Shown here: piece by piece, positions 52,961-64,000 of the stretch
Numbering within the stretch: position 1 is the first letter of the stretch
How the letters are laid out: each line of letters begins with the position of its first letter
Assembly (NCBI RefSeq): GCF_003148825.1
Contig: NZ_QGGZ01000010.1
Coordinates: 1 to 64,000, forward strand
DNA from: Streptomyces sp. CG 926
GTDB taxonomy: Bacteria > Actinomycetota > Actinomycetes > Streptomycetales > Streptomycetaceae
DNA length: 64,000 nucleotides
Direction: 5' to 3'
The notes under the pieces: generated by a model
Seen by the model: the letters and a program-made list of their open reading frames with translations, nothing else
Databases searched by the model: none
Told to the model about the DNA's origin: nothing
Translations under genes and position numbers: made by a program

Positions 52961-53551
52961 TCAGCCTTCCTTGACGGGGCCGAGCGGCCGCTTGTAGTAG
53001 CGCCAGGGGAACCAGCCCGCGCCGACGGGGATCCAGCCCTCCGCCTCCATCCGCCGGTGGCGACCGCCGGCGGAGAGCGTCACACGGCAGTGCTCCCACG
53101 GGTGCGCCGAGGCCTCCACCTCATGGAAGAAGGATCCGTATCCGACGAGGTGCCATCCGTCGCGTCCGGCCTCCTCCAGGGCGGCCATCTCGTTGAACGC
53201 GGTCAGCGGAGTGAGGATGCGGCGCTCCGGGGCGCCGGGCCCACCACCGGTCGGCGCACCGGGTGCGGGCGCCCCGGCGAACCTCTGCTGGGCAGCCTGC
53301 CGGCTCACGCCCAGGATGCGACCCACCGTTTCCCAGCTGTGCCCGGCGGCCCGGGCACCCTGCACGGCCTCACGCAGGAGCCGGCTCGCCTCCTCGGCTC
53401 CGACCCGCGAGGCGTCCACCAGGCGCAGATAGCCGTCCGCGTCGTGTTCGAGTGCGTCGGCCAGGCCCTCGGGGGCGCCGATGACGGCTGCCGCGATGCC
53501 CTCGCGGATCCGGGCGGCCTCCTGGGAGCTGAGCAGGGGTACGTCGCTCAT
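52961..53551 (-). CDS. Helix-turn-helix protein, probable autoregulator
   Basis: The product is 196 residues from ATG 53551. The N-terminal helices (LLSSQEAARIREGIAAAVIG) lead to a helix-turn-helix near residues 70-95 (GHSWETVGRILGVSRQAAQQ then RF), a pattern found in a small Streptomyces family. The C-terminal half is a separate domain with many aromatics (GWHLVGYGSFFHEVEASAHP, then GWFPWRYYKRPLG). Its start overlaps the stop of the upstream membrane-protein gene by four bases. Two identical-arm palindromes lie upstream of that gene, so the pair probably autoregulates. The signal is unknown. Confidence 0.78.
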   Translation of the reverse strand: MSDVPLLSSQEAARIREGIAAAVIGAPEGLADALEHDADGYLRLVDASRVGAEEASRLLREAVQGARAAGHSWETVGRILGVSRQAAQQRFAGAPAPGAPTGGGPGAPERRILTPLTAFNEMAALEEAGRDGWHLVGYGSFFHEVEASAHPWEHCRVTLSAGGRHRRMEAEGWIPVGAGWFPWRYYKRPLGPVKEG

Positions 53552-53883
53552 CGCCGTGCGCCGGCGAGAGGTTCCAGCGCGTCGAGCACCTTCGCGTCCC
53601 GGCGGGCGCGGGCCGTGACGGCATCGGTCCGTGCCGCGGTACGGGCCACCAGGGCGCCCGCGGCGGCGACGAGTACGAGGGACAGAGCGACCAGGGCGAT
53701 CGAGGCGGTGACCCCGAAGCGGTCGTGGAACACGGCGGTCACGGCGGGCAGGCTCACCGCGAGCGGCAGCAGGGCGGCCGAGGTGGTGGCCGGGGTGGTG
53801 GCCTTGGTGGCGTCCCCGGTGGTGGCCCTGGTGGAGCGAGGGGCGCCCTCCTCGGAGGAGGCCGTCAGCTTCAAGATCGACAT
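53548..53883 (-). CDS. Small membrane protein coupled to HTH gene
   Basis: The product is 111 residues from ATG 53883. A Ser/Thr-rich N-terminus is followed by two hydrophobic segments (about 35-52, AALLPLAVSLPAVTAVF, and about 57-82, VTASIALVALSLVLVAAAGA) and a basic C-terminal helix. Its TGA overlaps the HTH start codon (ATGA), so they are co-translated. The protein might act as a membrane partner of the regulator. That is inference from coupling only. Confidence 0.72.
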   Translation of the reverse strand: MSILKLTASSEEGAPRSTRATTGDATKATTPATTSAALLPLAVSLPAVTAVFHDRFGVTASIALVALSLVLVAAAGALVARTAARTDAVTARARRDAKVLDALEPLAGARR

Positions 53884-53885
53884 GC

Positions 53886-53930
53886 GTCAAGAAAACCTTG
53901 ACATGCCTTCCCTGTCAAGACTTCCTTGAC
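53886..53930. promoter_or_regulatory. Two GTCAAG-N5-CTTGAC operators
   Basis: GTCAAGAAAACCTTGAC (53886-53902) and GTCAAGACTTCCTTGAC (53914-53930) share perfect 6-bp arms with 5-base spacers, centres 28 bp apart. They lie immediately upstream of the membrane/HTH pair and include a TTGACA-like -35 element on the minus strand. Confidence 0.75.
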
Positions 53931-54751
53931 GCGGACGTCATGACGGCCCCGCGTCGGCGGCGATTTCGGACCTGCCGCATCGGCCCACGGCCGTGGCGGG
54001 AATCCGCCCCCGGCCCGGCCGCACCTCGACGCCGTCGCCCACCACACCGATCGGCCCCCGTCCACGTCGCCGTCCGGACCCGACACCGCGCCCCGGGGCA
54101 CCCGCCACGCCGTGAAGGCGTAAGACGTGCGGCGGGCGGTTCGCTCGGGACGGATGCGGTTGCCTCCGGCCCGTGTCCGCAGTCCGCCGCGCCGACTCGC
54201 CCATCGCCGAACGGGGCGGCCCACAGCCACGCCATGGGACAGCGGCGAACGTATGGGGCTCCCGTGCCGCCGACCGTTCGACGCCTCGGCCGGTCGATAC
54301 GTCAGATTCCGGCCGGCTTCCGGATCTGCCGAATCCGGCCTTGCGCCGTCGCCCCCGTCGACCGTCGTCGGCTCGGCCCTCGACGAGCCCGAACAGTGAC
54401 CGCACGGCGGCTTGACCGATGGACCTGCAGCAACGTAACTTCGAGCCGACCGGCCCGTGAACTGATGGAGGAGGCGAAGTCGGATGTCGATCATCTCCGC
54501 ACTGCACCGCCCCGCGCATCAGGTCGCCTGGACTCCGGGTCTCGTAGCACACGGCTGCTGAACAGCCTCCTTCTCCGGTTTGCCCTTTTTGCGGCCCCGG
54601 CATCTTTCGATTTCTCACACCGCCTGCGGCACGTCGTCGCGTGCCGAGTCGCGCTCCGGTTTCTTCTCCGGGCTGCGCCAGCGAAATAGAAAGCCCCTGA
54701 AATGGCTACTAGCATAATCAGCTCGACCATGCGCGGAAATGAGGATGTGCC
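53931..54751. other. Long intergenic region upstream of xdhA
   Basis: No gene with convincing composition was found. The last 200 bp are clearly less GC-rich (54660-54750, including AATAGAAAGCC and TACTAGCATAATC) and probably contain the xdh promoter. No purine-regulator operator was recognised. Confidence 0.4.
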
Positions 54752-58624
<3,873 letters not shown>

Positions 58625-58632
<8 letters not shown>

Positions 58633-59593
58633 CATGACGTGGATCGCCGCGGTCACGCGGTTGCGAGCACGCCGGGAGCCCGGCGTGCTCGTGACCGTCG
58701 CGACCGTGCGCGGCCACGCGCCCCGTGGGGCCGGTGCCAAGCTCGTGGTGGGTCAGACCGAGACCTGGGGTTCGATCGGCGGCGGCAACATCGAGGCCGT
58801 CGCCATCGACCGGGCCCGCCAGCTCAACGTCGAGCCCGATCCGGAGCCGGAACTGATGGAGTTCGCCCTCAACGACAAGGTCGTCGGGCCCCACGGTGTG
58901 CAGTGCTGCGGCGGCGCCGTCAGCCTGCTCCTCGAACCGCTGCCGGTGGTCCAGGCGGTGGCCGTCTTCGGCGTCGGGCACGTCGGACTGGAGCTGGCCC
59001 GCATCCTGGCCCGCCACAACATCGATCTGCACCTGATCGACACCCGGTCCGACATGCTCACCGAGGAACGGCTCGGCGTGCTGTCGGACGCGGTGGCGCA
59101 GATCCATGTGCACCACACGCCGCTGCTGCCGGAGGAGGTGCTCACGGAGCTGCCGCCCGGTGCCCACGTCCTGATCATGACCCATGATCACGCGGAGGAC
59201 GCCGCGCTGTGCGATGCCGCCCTGCGTACCACCGGTCTCGGCTCGATCGGACTGATCGGCTCGGCCGCCAAGTGGGTGCGGTTCCGCAAGCGCTTGGCCA
59301 CCGAGGGCGGTCACGACGCCGCCACCATCGATCGGATCAAGACGCCGATCGGGATGACCGAGATCACCGGCAAGGAGCCGGCCACGATCGCGGTGAGCGT
59401 GGCGGCCGACCTGCTCCGGACCTTCGAGCAGGACCGTCCCGGGGTGGCATCGAACTCGGCGATCGAGACACCTGAGGTCCCCGAGGTCCGCGAGATCCCT
59501 GAGGTCCGCGAGGCCCGTGCGGTCCGCGAGGCTCCCAGGAGCCCTGCGGTCCCCAAGGTCCGCGAGGTGCGCGTACGCTCCGGCATCCGTTAG
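58625..59593 (+). CDS. xdhC: Xanthine dehydrogenase accessory factor XdhC
   Basis: The product is 322 residues from ATG 58625, with ATG 58634 as an alternative. XdhC binds molybdenum cofactor, aids its sulfuration and inserts it into XdhB. The N-terminal XdhC_CoxI domain (LVTVATVRGHAPRGAGAKLV, and CCGGAVSLLLEPL with the conserved cysteine pair) is followed by a Rossmann fold (VAVFGVGHVGLELARIL near 114, and SIGLIGSAAKWVRFRKRLA). The last 40 residues are an unusual low-complexity tail of Val-Arg-Glu/Pro repeats not expected in the family. It ends the operon, and a terminator follows 12 bp later. Confidence 0.94.
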
Positions 59594-59604
59594 GGCGCCT
59601 CCTT

Positions 59605-59645
59605 CGGATCCTGCCGTGCCCGGCGAGCCCGGCCGGCAGGATCCG
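59605..59645. terminator. Terminator between xdhC and the convergent secreted-protein gene
   Basis: CGGATCCTGCCG (59605-59616) and CGGCAGGATCCG (59634-59645) form a perfect 12-bp stem. It can serve both converging genes. Confidence 0.8.
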
Positions 59646-59656
59646 GAAGAGACGGC

Positions 59657-61255
59657 TCAGCCCCCGAGGGCGCTCAGCTTGTGTGCGTACAGCACGCGTT
59701 GGCAGTAGTCGGTTCCGGCCGGATCCGCCGGGTCCTTGGTCGCCGTGCAGTCCGTCGCCGACCCCGGGCGGTGCTCCGAGAGGGACCACAGGCGCCCCGT
59801 GCCGCGCTCGATGTAGAGGTCCTCCGCGCCCCGAGCGGTTTTGACGGCCTGCCCGTCCTGGACCAGCCGACCCTCGCTCCACTTGTAGCGCCACAGGTTG
59901 CCGGGCTCGTCCGTGCCCTTGGACTCGTTCACGTACAGCGTGCCGTCGTACGCCGCCGCGCCCTGGGCACCGCCGCCCGCGAGTGGCAGGTAGTTCGCCC
60001 AGCCTTGGGCGGTGACGTCGGCTGAGCGGCCCTCCAGCGCCGCGACCGGGTACGAGGCGATGCGGCCGGTGGAGGGGTGGCCGCTCTCCGGACGACAGTA
60101 CTCGCCCATGATCAGGCGGTCCGGGCCGGTACTGCGGTCCAGGGAGATGTAGGACGCCTTCGGGGCGCCGGTGGCGACGCAGGCGTAGGAGCCCTTGGGG
60201 TTGCCCTGCGCCGCCTTGAACTTCCATGCCGCGACCTGTGGCATGACGTAGCGGTAGCCGAAGCTGTACCAGACGTTGTCGTGCCGCCCGACCTTCGTCT
60301 TGACCTCCACGTTCGAGGTGGTCCTGACCCCGTCGGTGTCGGTCCCCATCACGTCGTGCGTACCGGGGTCGCCGTCCGGGTCCAGGTCCAGGATGGAGCG
60401 CATGTCGAAGACGCGCAGGCCGTTGCGGGTGTCCGCGACGTAGAGGTAGTTGCCGTACCAGACGATCCCGCCGGCGTGGACTCCCTTCTGGATCGGGTAC
60501 TCGCCCGCGTGCAGCCCGTCGAAGGAGATGTGGTCGGCGGAGTTCTCATAGGTCCAACCCAGCAGGACGTGCCGGTACTTGACCTCGGGGCTGCCGGTCG
60601 CCGGGTTGGTCCTGCTCTGCACGAAGGTGATCCGGACGCCCTTCTGGTTGCAGGCGTCGTCGGCCTCCAGTTCGGCGGCGGTGCAGTCGCCGGCCGACGG
60701 GTTCGGATCGTTCTCCCGGCCCGGGTCCCAGCCGTCGTACGAGGCGAACAGCTGGATGTTCCCGGCGGCGCCCCACAACTCGTTGTCCTTGGCGTCGGAG
60801 ACGCCGGTGATGCCCTGCGGTACCCACTCCTGCGAGATGGAGTCGTCCTTCTGCAGGCAGTACTTGATGTCGGGGTCGGGGGCCGTGCCGAACGGGTCTC
60901 GGGAACACCACGGATCGACGGTGCGGTTCGCCCCGACCAACAGCTTCTGCACGCCGCCCGAGTCGGGCAGCACCGAGGCCAGGCGGGTCACCCGCCGAGT
61001 GGTCTCGGCGTTCATCTCACCGGGCTGCAGGGTGAAGTCGGCGGGCGAGGCCGCCCCGCCGGGACCGGCCCAGGCGCCGGCATCGAGCGGCGCGGGGGTG
61101 GCCTCGGTCGTACGGGGCTCCTGGATCCAGGTCCCGGGTGCGTCCGATGCGGGGTCCTGCGCCTGCGCGGGTGCCGCGAGACCGGTGAGCGCGAGCGCTG
61201 CCGCGACAGCGGTGGCGGCCGTGAGCCGCGCACGGCGTATTCGGCTTGAGGGCAT
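59657..61255 (-). CDS. Large secreted protein, beta-propeller-like
   Basis: The product is 532 residues from ATG 61255 (GGAGG upstream). Residues 1-33 are a signal peptide (LTAATAVAAALALTGLAAPA, cleavage at QAQD). The mature protein has repeating strands (WVPQGITGVSDAKDNELWGA, GIVWYGNYLYVADTRNGLRV, YSFGYRYVMPQVAAWKF, GAQGAAAYDGTLYVNESKGT), suggesting a beta-propeller of the kind seen in secreted uncharacterised actinobacterial proteins. Several cysteines (including PWCSRD, KYCLQK, DACNQK, GDCTAA and TDCTAT) could form disulfides. No catalytic site is evident. It is monocistronic and converges on xdhC. The function is unknown. Confidence 0.85.
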   Translation of the reverse strand: MPSSRIRRARLTAATAVAAALALTGLAAPAQAQDPASDAPGTWIQEPRTTEATPAPLDAGAWAGPGGAASPADFTLQPGEMNAETTRRVTRLASVLPDSGGVQKLLVGANRTVDPWCSRDPFGTAPDPDIKYCLQKDDSISQEWVPQGITGVSDAKDNELWGAAGNIQLFASYDGWDPGRENDPNPSAGDCTAAELEADDACNQKGVRITFVQSRTNPATGSPEVKYRHVLLGWTYENSADHISFDGLHAGEYPIQKGVHAGGIVWYGNYLYVADTRNGLRVFDMRSILDLDPDGDPGTHDVMGTDTDGVRTTSNVEVKTKVGRHDNVWYSFGYRYVMPQVAAWKFKAAQGNPKGSYACVATGAPKASYISLDRSTGPDRLIMGEYCRPESGHPSTGRIASYPVAALEGRSADVTAQGWANYLPLAGGGAQGAAAYDGTLYVNESKGTDEPGNLWRYKWSEGRLVQDGQAVKTARGAEDLYIERGTGRLWSLSEHRPGSATDCTATKDPADPAGTDYCQRVLYAHKLSALGG

Positions 61256-61424
61256 GCGGGGGTTGCCTCCGTTGCTCGTGTGACAGGAGAGTCAAGCGGA
61301 GGGTTCCAGAACACTTGTCCGCGACGCAAGCGTGATCGTTTGACCAACAGCCTTGATGTGCGTGGCAGTTGATGGCAGGGGACGGCGACGGCCCGATCCG
61401 TGCGCACGGGCCGCGTCGATCACA

Positions 61425-62126
61425 TCACGGCATCGGCCCGCGGGCGGACGATCCGCGAGCAGCGCCCTGACCCAAGGTGCGTCCGTCGGCCGGTTCGGGG
61501 TCCCGCCACATCGGCCAGAGGGTCGGCCCGCCTTCCGGGAGCCGGATCTCTCCGGTGATCCGGAAGCCCAACTTCTCGTAGAAGGGGATGTTGCTGACAT
61601 TGCTGGACTCCAGGTACACGGGGTGCCCGAGCCGGTCGCAGTCGGCCAGCTGCTGGCCGAGCAGCGCCGATCCGACGCCCATCCCCTGGAGCCCCCGGTC
61701 CGTCCCCACGGACGGCAGGTACCAGTGCGGCGTCGGCGGATGGACCTCGTGCATGGCGTTCTGCACCTCCCCGGCCCGCGGCAGCCCACGGAAGCCGAAG
61801 ACGTACGCGTACCGGGGCATCGCCACCAACTCCGCCGCCGCGGACGGCTTCCAGCATCCGGGTCCCGACCACAGCGCGGCCCCCAGCAACCGCCCGTCCG
61901 CGGTCGCGGCGACCCGGACGGCGCCGGCGCGCGGTCGCTGCTGCCGCTGGGCCAGCCGGAAGTAGCGGGCGATCCCCCGTTCCCGGTCGGCAGCGGGGAA
62001 CATCCATGTCATGACCGGGTCGTCGGCGAAGGCACGGGCCAGGAGCGCGGCGACCGCCCCGGACTCGGCGGGCCGGGCGAACCGGATCCCGTACCCGGCC
62101 GCCGGTAGTGCTGAAGGTGCGCTCAT
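61425..62126 (-). CDS. GNAT-family N-acetyltransferase
   Basis: The product is 233 residues from ATG 62126. The GNAT core has VRVAATADGRLLGAALWSGP (strands 2-3), HWYLPSVGTDRGLQGMGVGS (strand 4 and the acetyl-CoA pyrophosphate loop) and HPVYLESSNVSNIPFYEKLG then F (strand 5 to helix 4). It transfers an acetyl group from acetyl-CoA to a small-molecule or protein amine. The C-terminus is a disordered Gly/Arg tail. No Shine-Dalgarno is seen, and TACCGT sits six bases before the ATG, suggesting a leaderless message. The substrate is unknown. Confidence 0.92.
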   Translation of the reverse strand: MSAPSALPAAGYGIRFARPAESGAVAALLARAFADDPVMTWMFPAADRERGIARYFRLAQRQQRPRAGAVRVAATADGRLLGAALWSGPGCWKPSAAAELVAMPRYAYVFGFRGLPRAGEVQNAMHEVHPPTPHWYLPSVGTDRGLQGMGVGSALLGQQLADCDRLGHPVYLESSNVSNIPFYEKLGFRITGEIRLPEGGPTLWPMWRDPEPADGRTLGQGAARGSSARGPMP

Positions 62127-62212
62127 GGGGCCACGGTAGGCAGCGGGGCCGGCCCCGGGCGGCCCCGCGGTGCGGGACACGCCGTACGAGCCACCCGCTC
62201 GACCGGGTGAGG

Positions 62213-62578
62213 TCAGGAGGTGCGCTTCAGGGTCCAGGTGTTGGGGTTGAAGCTGGGGACGGCGGAGTAGCGGCAGCCACTCGAGTAGTAGGTGTTGGTG
62301 ATGGTCCAGCCGGCGGGCGGCCACGTGGAGGCGCAGGCGTTGACCTGGGTGCCGACCGGGTAGCCCCGCAGATCCTTGATCTGCTTGGTGTTCGGCGTGA
62401 AGCCGGAGCCGCAGCCACCGCTGTTCCACCACTGGGCGTCCACCCAGCCGTCCGGGGTGAGCGTGCTGGAGCACATGGTGAGCGTGTCGCCGGGTGCCGC
62501 CGAGGCGGGGCTCACGGCGATGGCGAGGGTGGTGACGGCCATGGCGGCCAGAGCGGCGGCGTGACGTATGCGGATCAC
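62213..62578 (-). CDS. Small secreted cysteine-containing protein
   Basis: The product is 121 residues from GTG 62578, preceded by GGAAGGAAC. Residues 1-28 are a signal peptide (HAAALAAMAVTTLAIAVSPA, cleavage after ASA). The mature part contains four cysteines (LTMCSSTLT, GGCGSGFTP, VNACASTWP, SGCRYSAVP) and is rich in Trp, Asn and Gly, with two similar halves: DGWVDAQWWNSGGCGSG and AGWTITNTYYSSGCRYS. This suggests an internally duplicated compact disulfide-linked fold. No family was recognised. It lies 86 bp upstream of the acetyltransferase gene on the same strand but seems independent. Confidence 0.82.
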   Translation of the reverse strand: MIRIRHAAALAAMAVTTLAIAVSPASAAPGDTLTMCSSTLTPDGWVDAQWWNSGGCGSGFTPNTKQIKDLRGYPVGTQVNACASTWPPAGWTITNTYYSSGCRYSAVPSFNPNTWTLKRTS

Positions 62579-62750
62579 GGGACGTTCCTTCCTCGGCGCG
62601 CCGGTCGCTGCCCTGCCGACCGTCGGCAGGCCGCACCAGGCGCCGGGATCATTGCTATCCGACCGCTTCCGGTTCCGAAAAGTCACCTTCAGGGCATAAC
62701 TCCGCAGCGGTTCAGAGCCACCGCCACTCCCGCTCCGCCCGCGCCCGCCT

Positions 62751-62790
62751 GCCCCGGCCTGCCCCGGCCAGCCCCGGCCAGCCCCGGCCA
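62751..62790. repeat. Four 10-bp tandem repeats
   Basis: GCCCCGGCCA-type decamers repeat four times (one with a final T) just downstream of the Pro-rich membrane-protein gene. Confidence 0.75.
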
Positions 62791-62801
62791 GCCGCTCCGG
62801 G

Positions 62802-63635
62802 TCAGCCGATCGGCTGCCGCATCTCGGCGCGCACCTTGAGGGTCGTCTCGGCGGTCTTGGCGAGGTCGACGGACCCCGGCTTCTGCAGCGCGGTCTCCTG
62901 GTCGACGATCCCGACCGAGGCGCTGGTGTTCTCGTCGGCCCAGGCGCACATCGGCAGCGAGCTCTCGACCCCGCCCTGTCGCACCGTCAGCACCTGACAG
63001 GACAGGGTGATGTCGGATCCTGTGGGCGTGATGTCCCGCGCCGGGACCCCCAGGGACGAGCCCTCGGCGTCCGTGGCGCCGCGCAGCATCTTCTCGCGGG
63101 CCTCCGCGGGGTCCTTGAACCGGCCGTACATCCCCGAGACGACCAGGGCGCCCGACGCCTTCGGGGACTCGAAGGCGTACTGGCCGACCACCGGCTTCGG
63201 ATCGCGGATCTTCGAGTCGTAGGTGCCCTTCAGCGCCTTCTTGCCCTCGGTGTCCGAATGGTCCTGGACCAGCTGGTACTTGCCGTCCACCAAAGTCTTG
63301 GGAACGGTGAGCCGGTACCGGGCCTCCGGGAAGCCTGATCCGCTCAGCGCGGCTCCGGCCGCGCCGAGCACGCCGAGCACCACCAGCGATCCCACGACGA
63401 TCCCGATCACCAAGCCCGTCCGGTTCTTGCGCGGCGGCAGGCCCGTCGGAGGCTGCCCCCACGCCCCTTGACCGGGGTACGGCTGCGGCGGGTACGGCTG
63501 CCCCGGGTACGGCTGGCCCGAGTACGGCTGCTGCGGCGGCGCGGGCTGCGCGGCGTACGGCTGTCCACCGTGGTGGTTCGGGGGCTGCGGGGGCCCGTAG
63601 GGGCCAGGGGGTTGCTGGGGCGGGGGCATGCTCAT
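62802..63635 (-). CDS. Pro-rich single-pass membrane protein
   Basis: The product is 277 residues from ATG 63635, with a second ATG two codons in. Residues 1-70 are a cytoplasmic Pro/Gln/Gly/Tyr-rich segment with QPYPGQPYPPQPYPGQ-type repeats. One transmembrane helix follows (about 74-95, GLVIGIVVGSLVVLGVLG). The remaining 180 residues are extracytoplasmic with two cysteines (LSCQVLT and LPMCAWA) that may form a disulfide. This layout is typical of Streptomyces surface-sensing or DUF-type proteins of unknown function. TACCGT lies six bases before the ATG without a Shine-Dalgarno, which fits a leaderless message. Confidence 0.85.
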   Translation of the reverse strand: MSMPPPQQPPGPYGPPQPPNHHGGQPYAAQPAPPQQPYSGQPYPGQPYPPQPYPGQGAWGQPPTGLPPRKNRTGLVIGIVVGSLVVLGVLGAAGAALSGSGFPEARYRLTVPKTLVDGKYQLVQDHSDTEGKKALKGTYDSKIRDPKPVVGQYAFESPKASGALVVSGMYGRFKDPAEAREKMLRGATDAEGSSLGVPARDITPTGSDITLSCQVLTVRQGGVESSLPMCAWADENTSASVGIVDQETALQKPGSVDLAKTAETTLKVRAEMRQPIG

Positions 63636-63776
63636 GCCCAAACGGTACGTCAGCCCCCGCGCGAGGCAGAATGTGGCGGGTCCGGGTCGCCGGGACGGGC
63701 CCACGGGCTCACTCTTCCCGGGTCGGGCGGACGCGTGATCTGGGCCGGAGCCCACCCTGGAAAGTAGGATCAAGGA

Positions 63777-64000
63777 ATGTCTGACACGACCGAAACCACG
63801 CCCGGCTGGCTGACCGACGACGAGCTGCAGATGGCCCGGGCCCAGATGCCGATCCTGTATGTCGAAGCCGTCCCCGTACGCGTGGACGACACCGGCGAAG
63901 TCACCACCATCGGACTGCTCCTGCGGATCGGCACGGACGGGGCGATCAGTCGGGCCCTGGTGTCCGGCCGTGTCATGCACCACGAGCGGATCCGTGACGC
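63777..64000 (+). CDS. DUF4916/NUDIX-like protein, 5' part only
   Basis: The frame opens at ATG 63777 with CAAGGA just upstream and runs off the end of the window. The 74 visible residues (GWLTDDELQMARAQMPILYV, then EAVPVRVDDTGEVTTIGLLL) match the N-terminus of the DUF4916 family of NUDIX-like hydrolases conserved in actinomycetes. The NUDIX box itself would lie beyond the window, so activity cannot be judged. Confidence 0.8.
   Translation, partial: MSDTTETTPGWLTDDELQMARAQMPILYVEAVPVRVDDTGEVTTIGLLLRIGTDGAISRALVSGRVMHHERIRD

Noticed and set aside
53931..54720. A 263-codon plus-strand frame upstream of xdhA
   Set aside because: Arg/Pro/Ser-rich without domain features, overlapping the operator region of the divergent pair. 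More likely regulatory DNA.

Overview
The window is high-GC actinomycete DNA and almost certainly comes from a Streptomyces chromosome. GTG starts are common, third codon positions are G/C-rich, and the gene families are typical of the genus: an SCO4402-family protein, a TipA-like MerR regulator, PadR and TrmB/LuxR-type regulators, a giant secreted Rhs protein paired with a LamG protein, and many small secreted proteins. The density of insertion-sequence remnants and broken genes suggests a variable part of the chromosome. No rRNA, tRNA or CRISPR array was seen. Coordinates come from reading the sequence by eye against translated frames. Gene boundaries are firm, while pseudogene edges are approximate.

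Layout. 0.1-3.4 kb: an IS5-type element with an apparent passenger gene, an abutting MITE-like inverted repeat, a TipA-like regulator and an IS630 remnant. 3.5-8.8 kb: nucleoside hydrolase, an ArsR/MFS pair, a small secreted protein, and a divergent SUKH-like/zinc-ribbon pair. 8.8-10.1 kb: IS5 and ISL3 debris. 10.2-16.1 kb: catalase, debris, a large SUKH-domain protein, and a coupled PadR/membrane-protein pair. 16.5-29.9 kb: the main accessory island. It holds a LamG protein, a 2,199-residue Rhs protein with a poorly conserved C-terminal domain, a small lipoprotein directly downstream (possible immunity protein), and then a TrmB/LuxR-type regulator divergent from a row of very small genes.

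29.9-34.8 kb is a gene graveyard: a coiled-coil protein, a truncated stabilisation-like protein, a CYP152-type P450 joined to a DNA-ligase fragment, and an HTH/coiled-coil pseudogene. An intact dienelactone hydrolase-like gene sits inside it. 34.8-42.5 kb carries a small cysteine-containing secreted protein, two divergent TetR/enzyme pairs with clear operators, an alpha/beta hydrolase and a Sua5-type threonylcarbamoyl-AMP synthase. 42.6-47 kb has DUF418 and CsbD fragments, a coupled pair of unknown genes, a HIT-like protein, a SUKH protein and a membrane protein. 47.4-53.9 kb has two membrane proteins, a secreted protein built from three near-identical modules resembling diverged double-psi beta-barrels, a lipase-like protein and an autoregulated-looking HTH/membrane pair.

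54.7-59.6 kb is an intact overlapping xdhABC operon for purine catabolism. The end holds secreted proteins, an acetyltransferase, a Pro-rich membrane protein and the start of a DUF4916/NUDIX-like gene.

How genes work together. The nucleoside hydrolase and xanthine dehydrogenase could both serve purine salvage or catabolism, though they are 50 kb apart. The LamG-Rhs-lipoprotein block looks like one secreted system. Three SUKH-type genes elsewhere in the window fit an organism equipped for contact-dependent competition. Several genes lack a Shine-Dalgarno sequence and carry a TANNNT box 6-7 bases before the start codon, which fits leaderless transcription.
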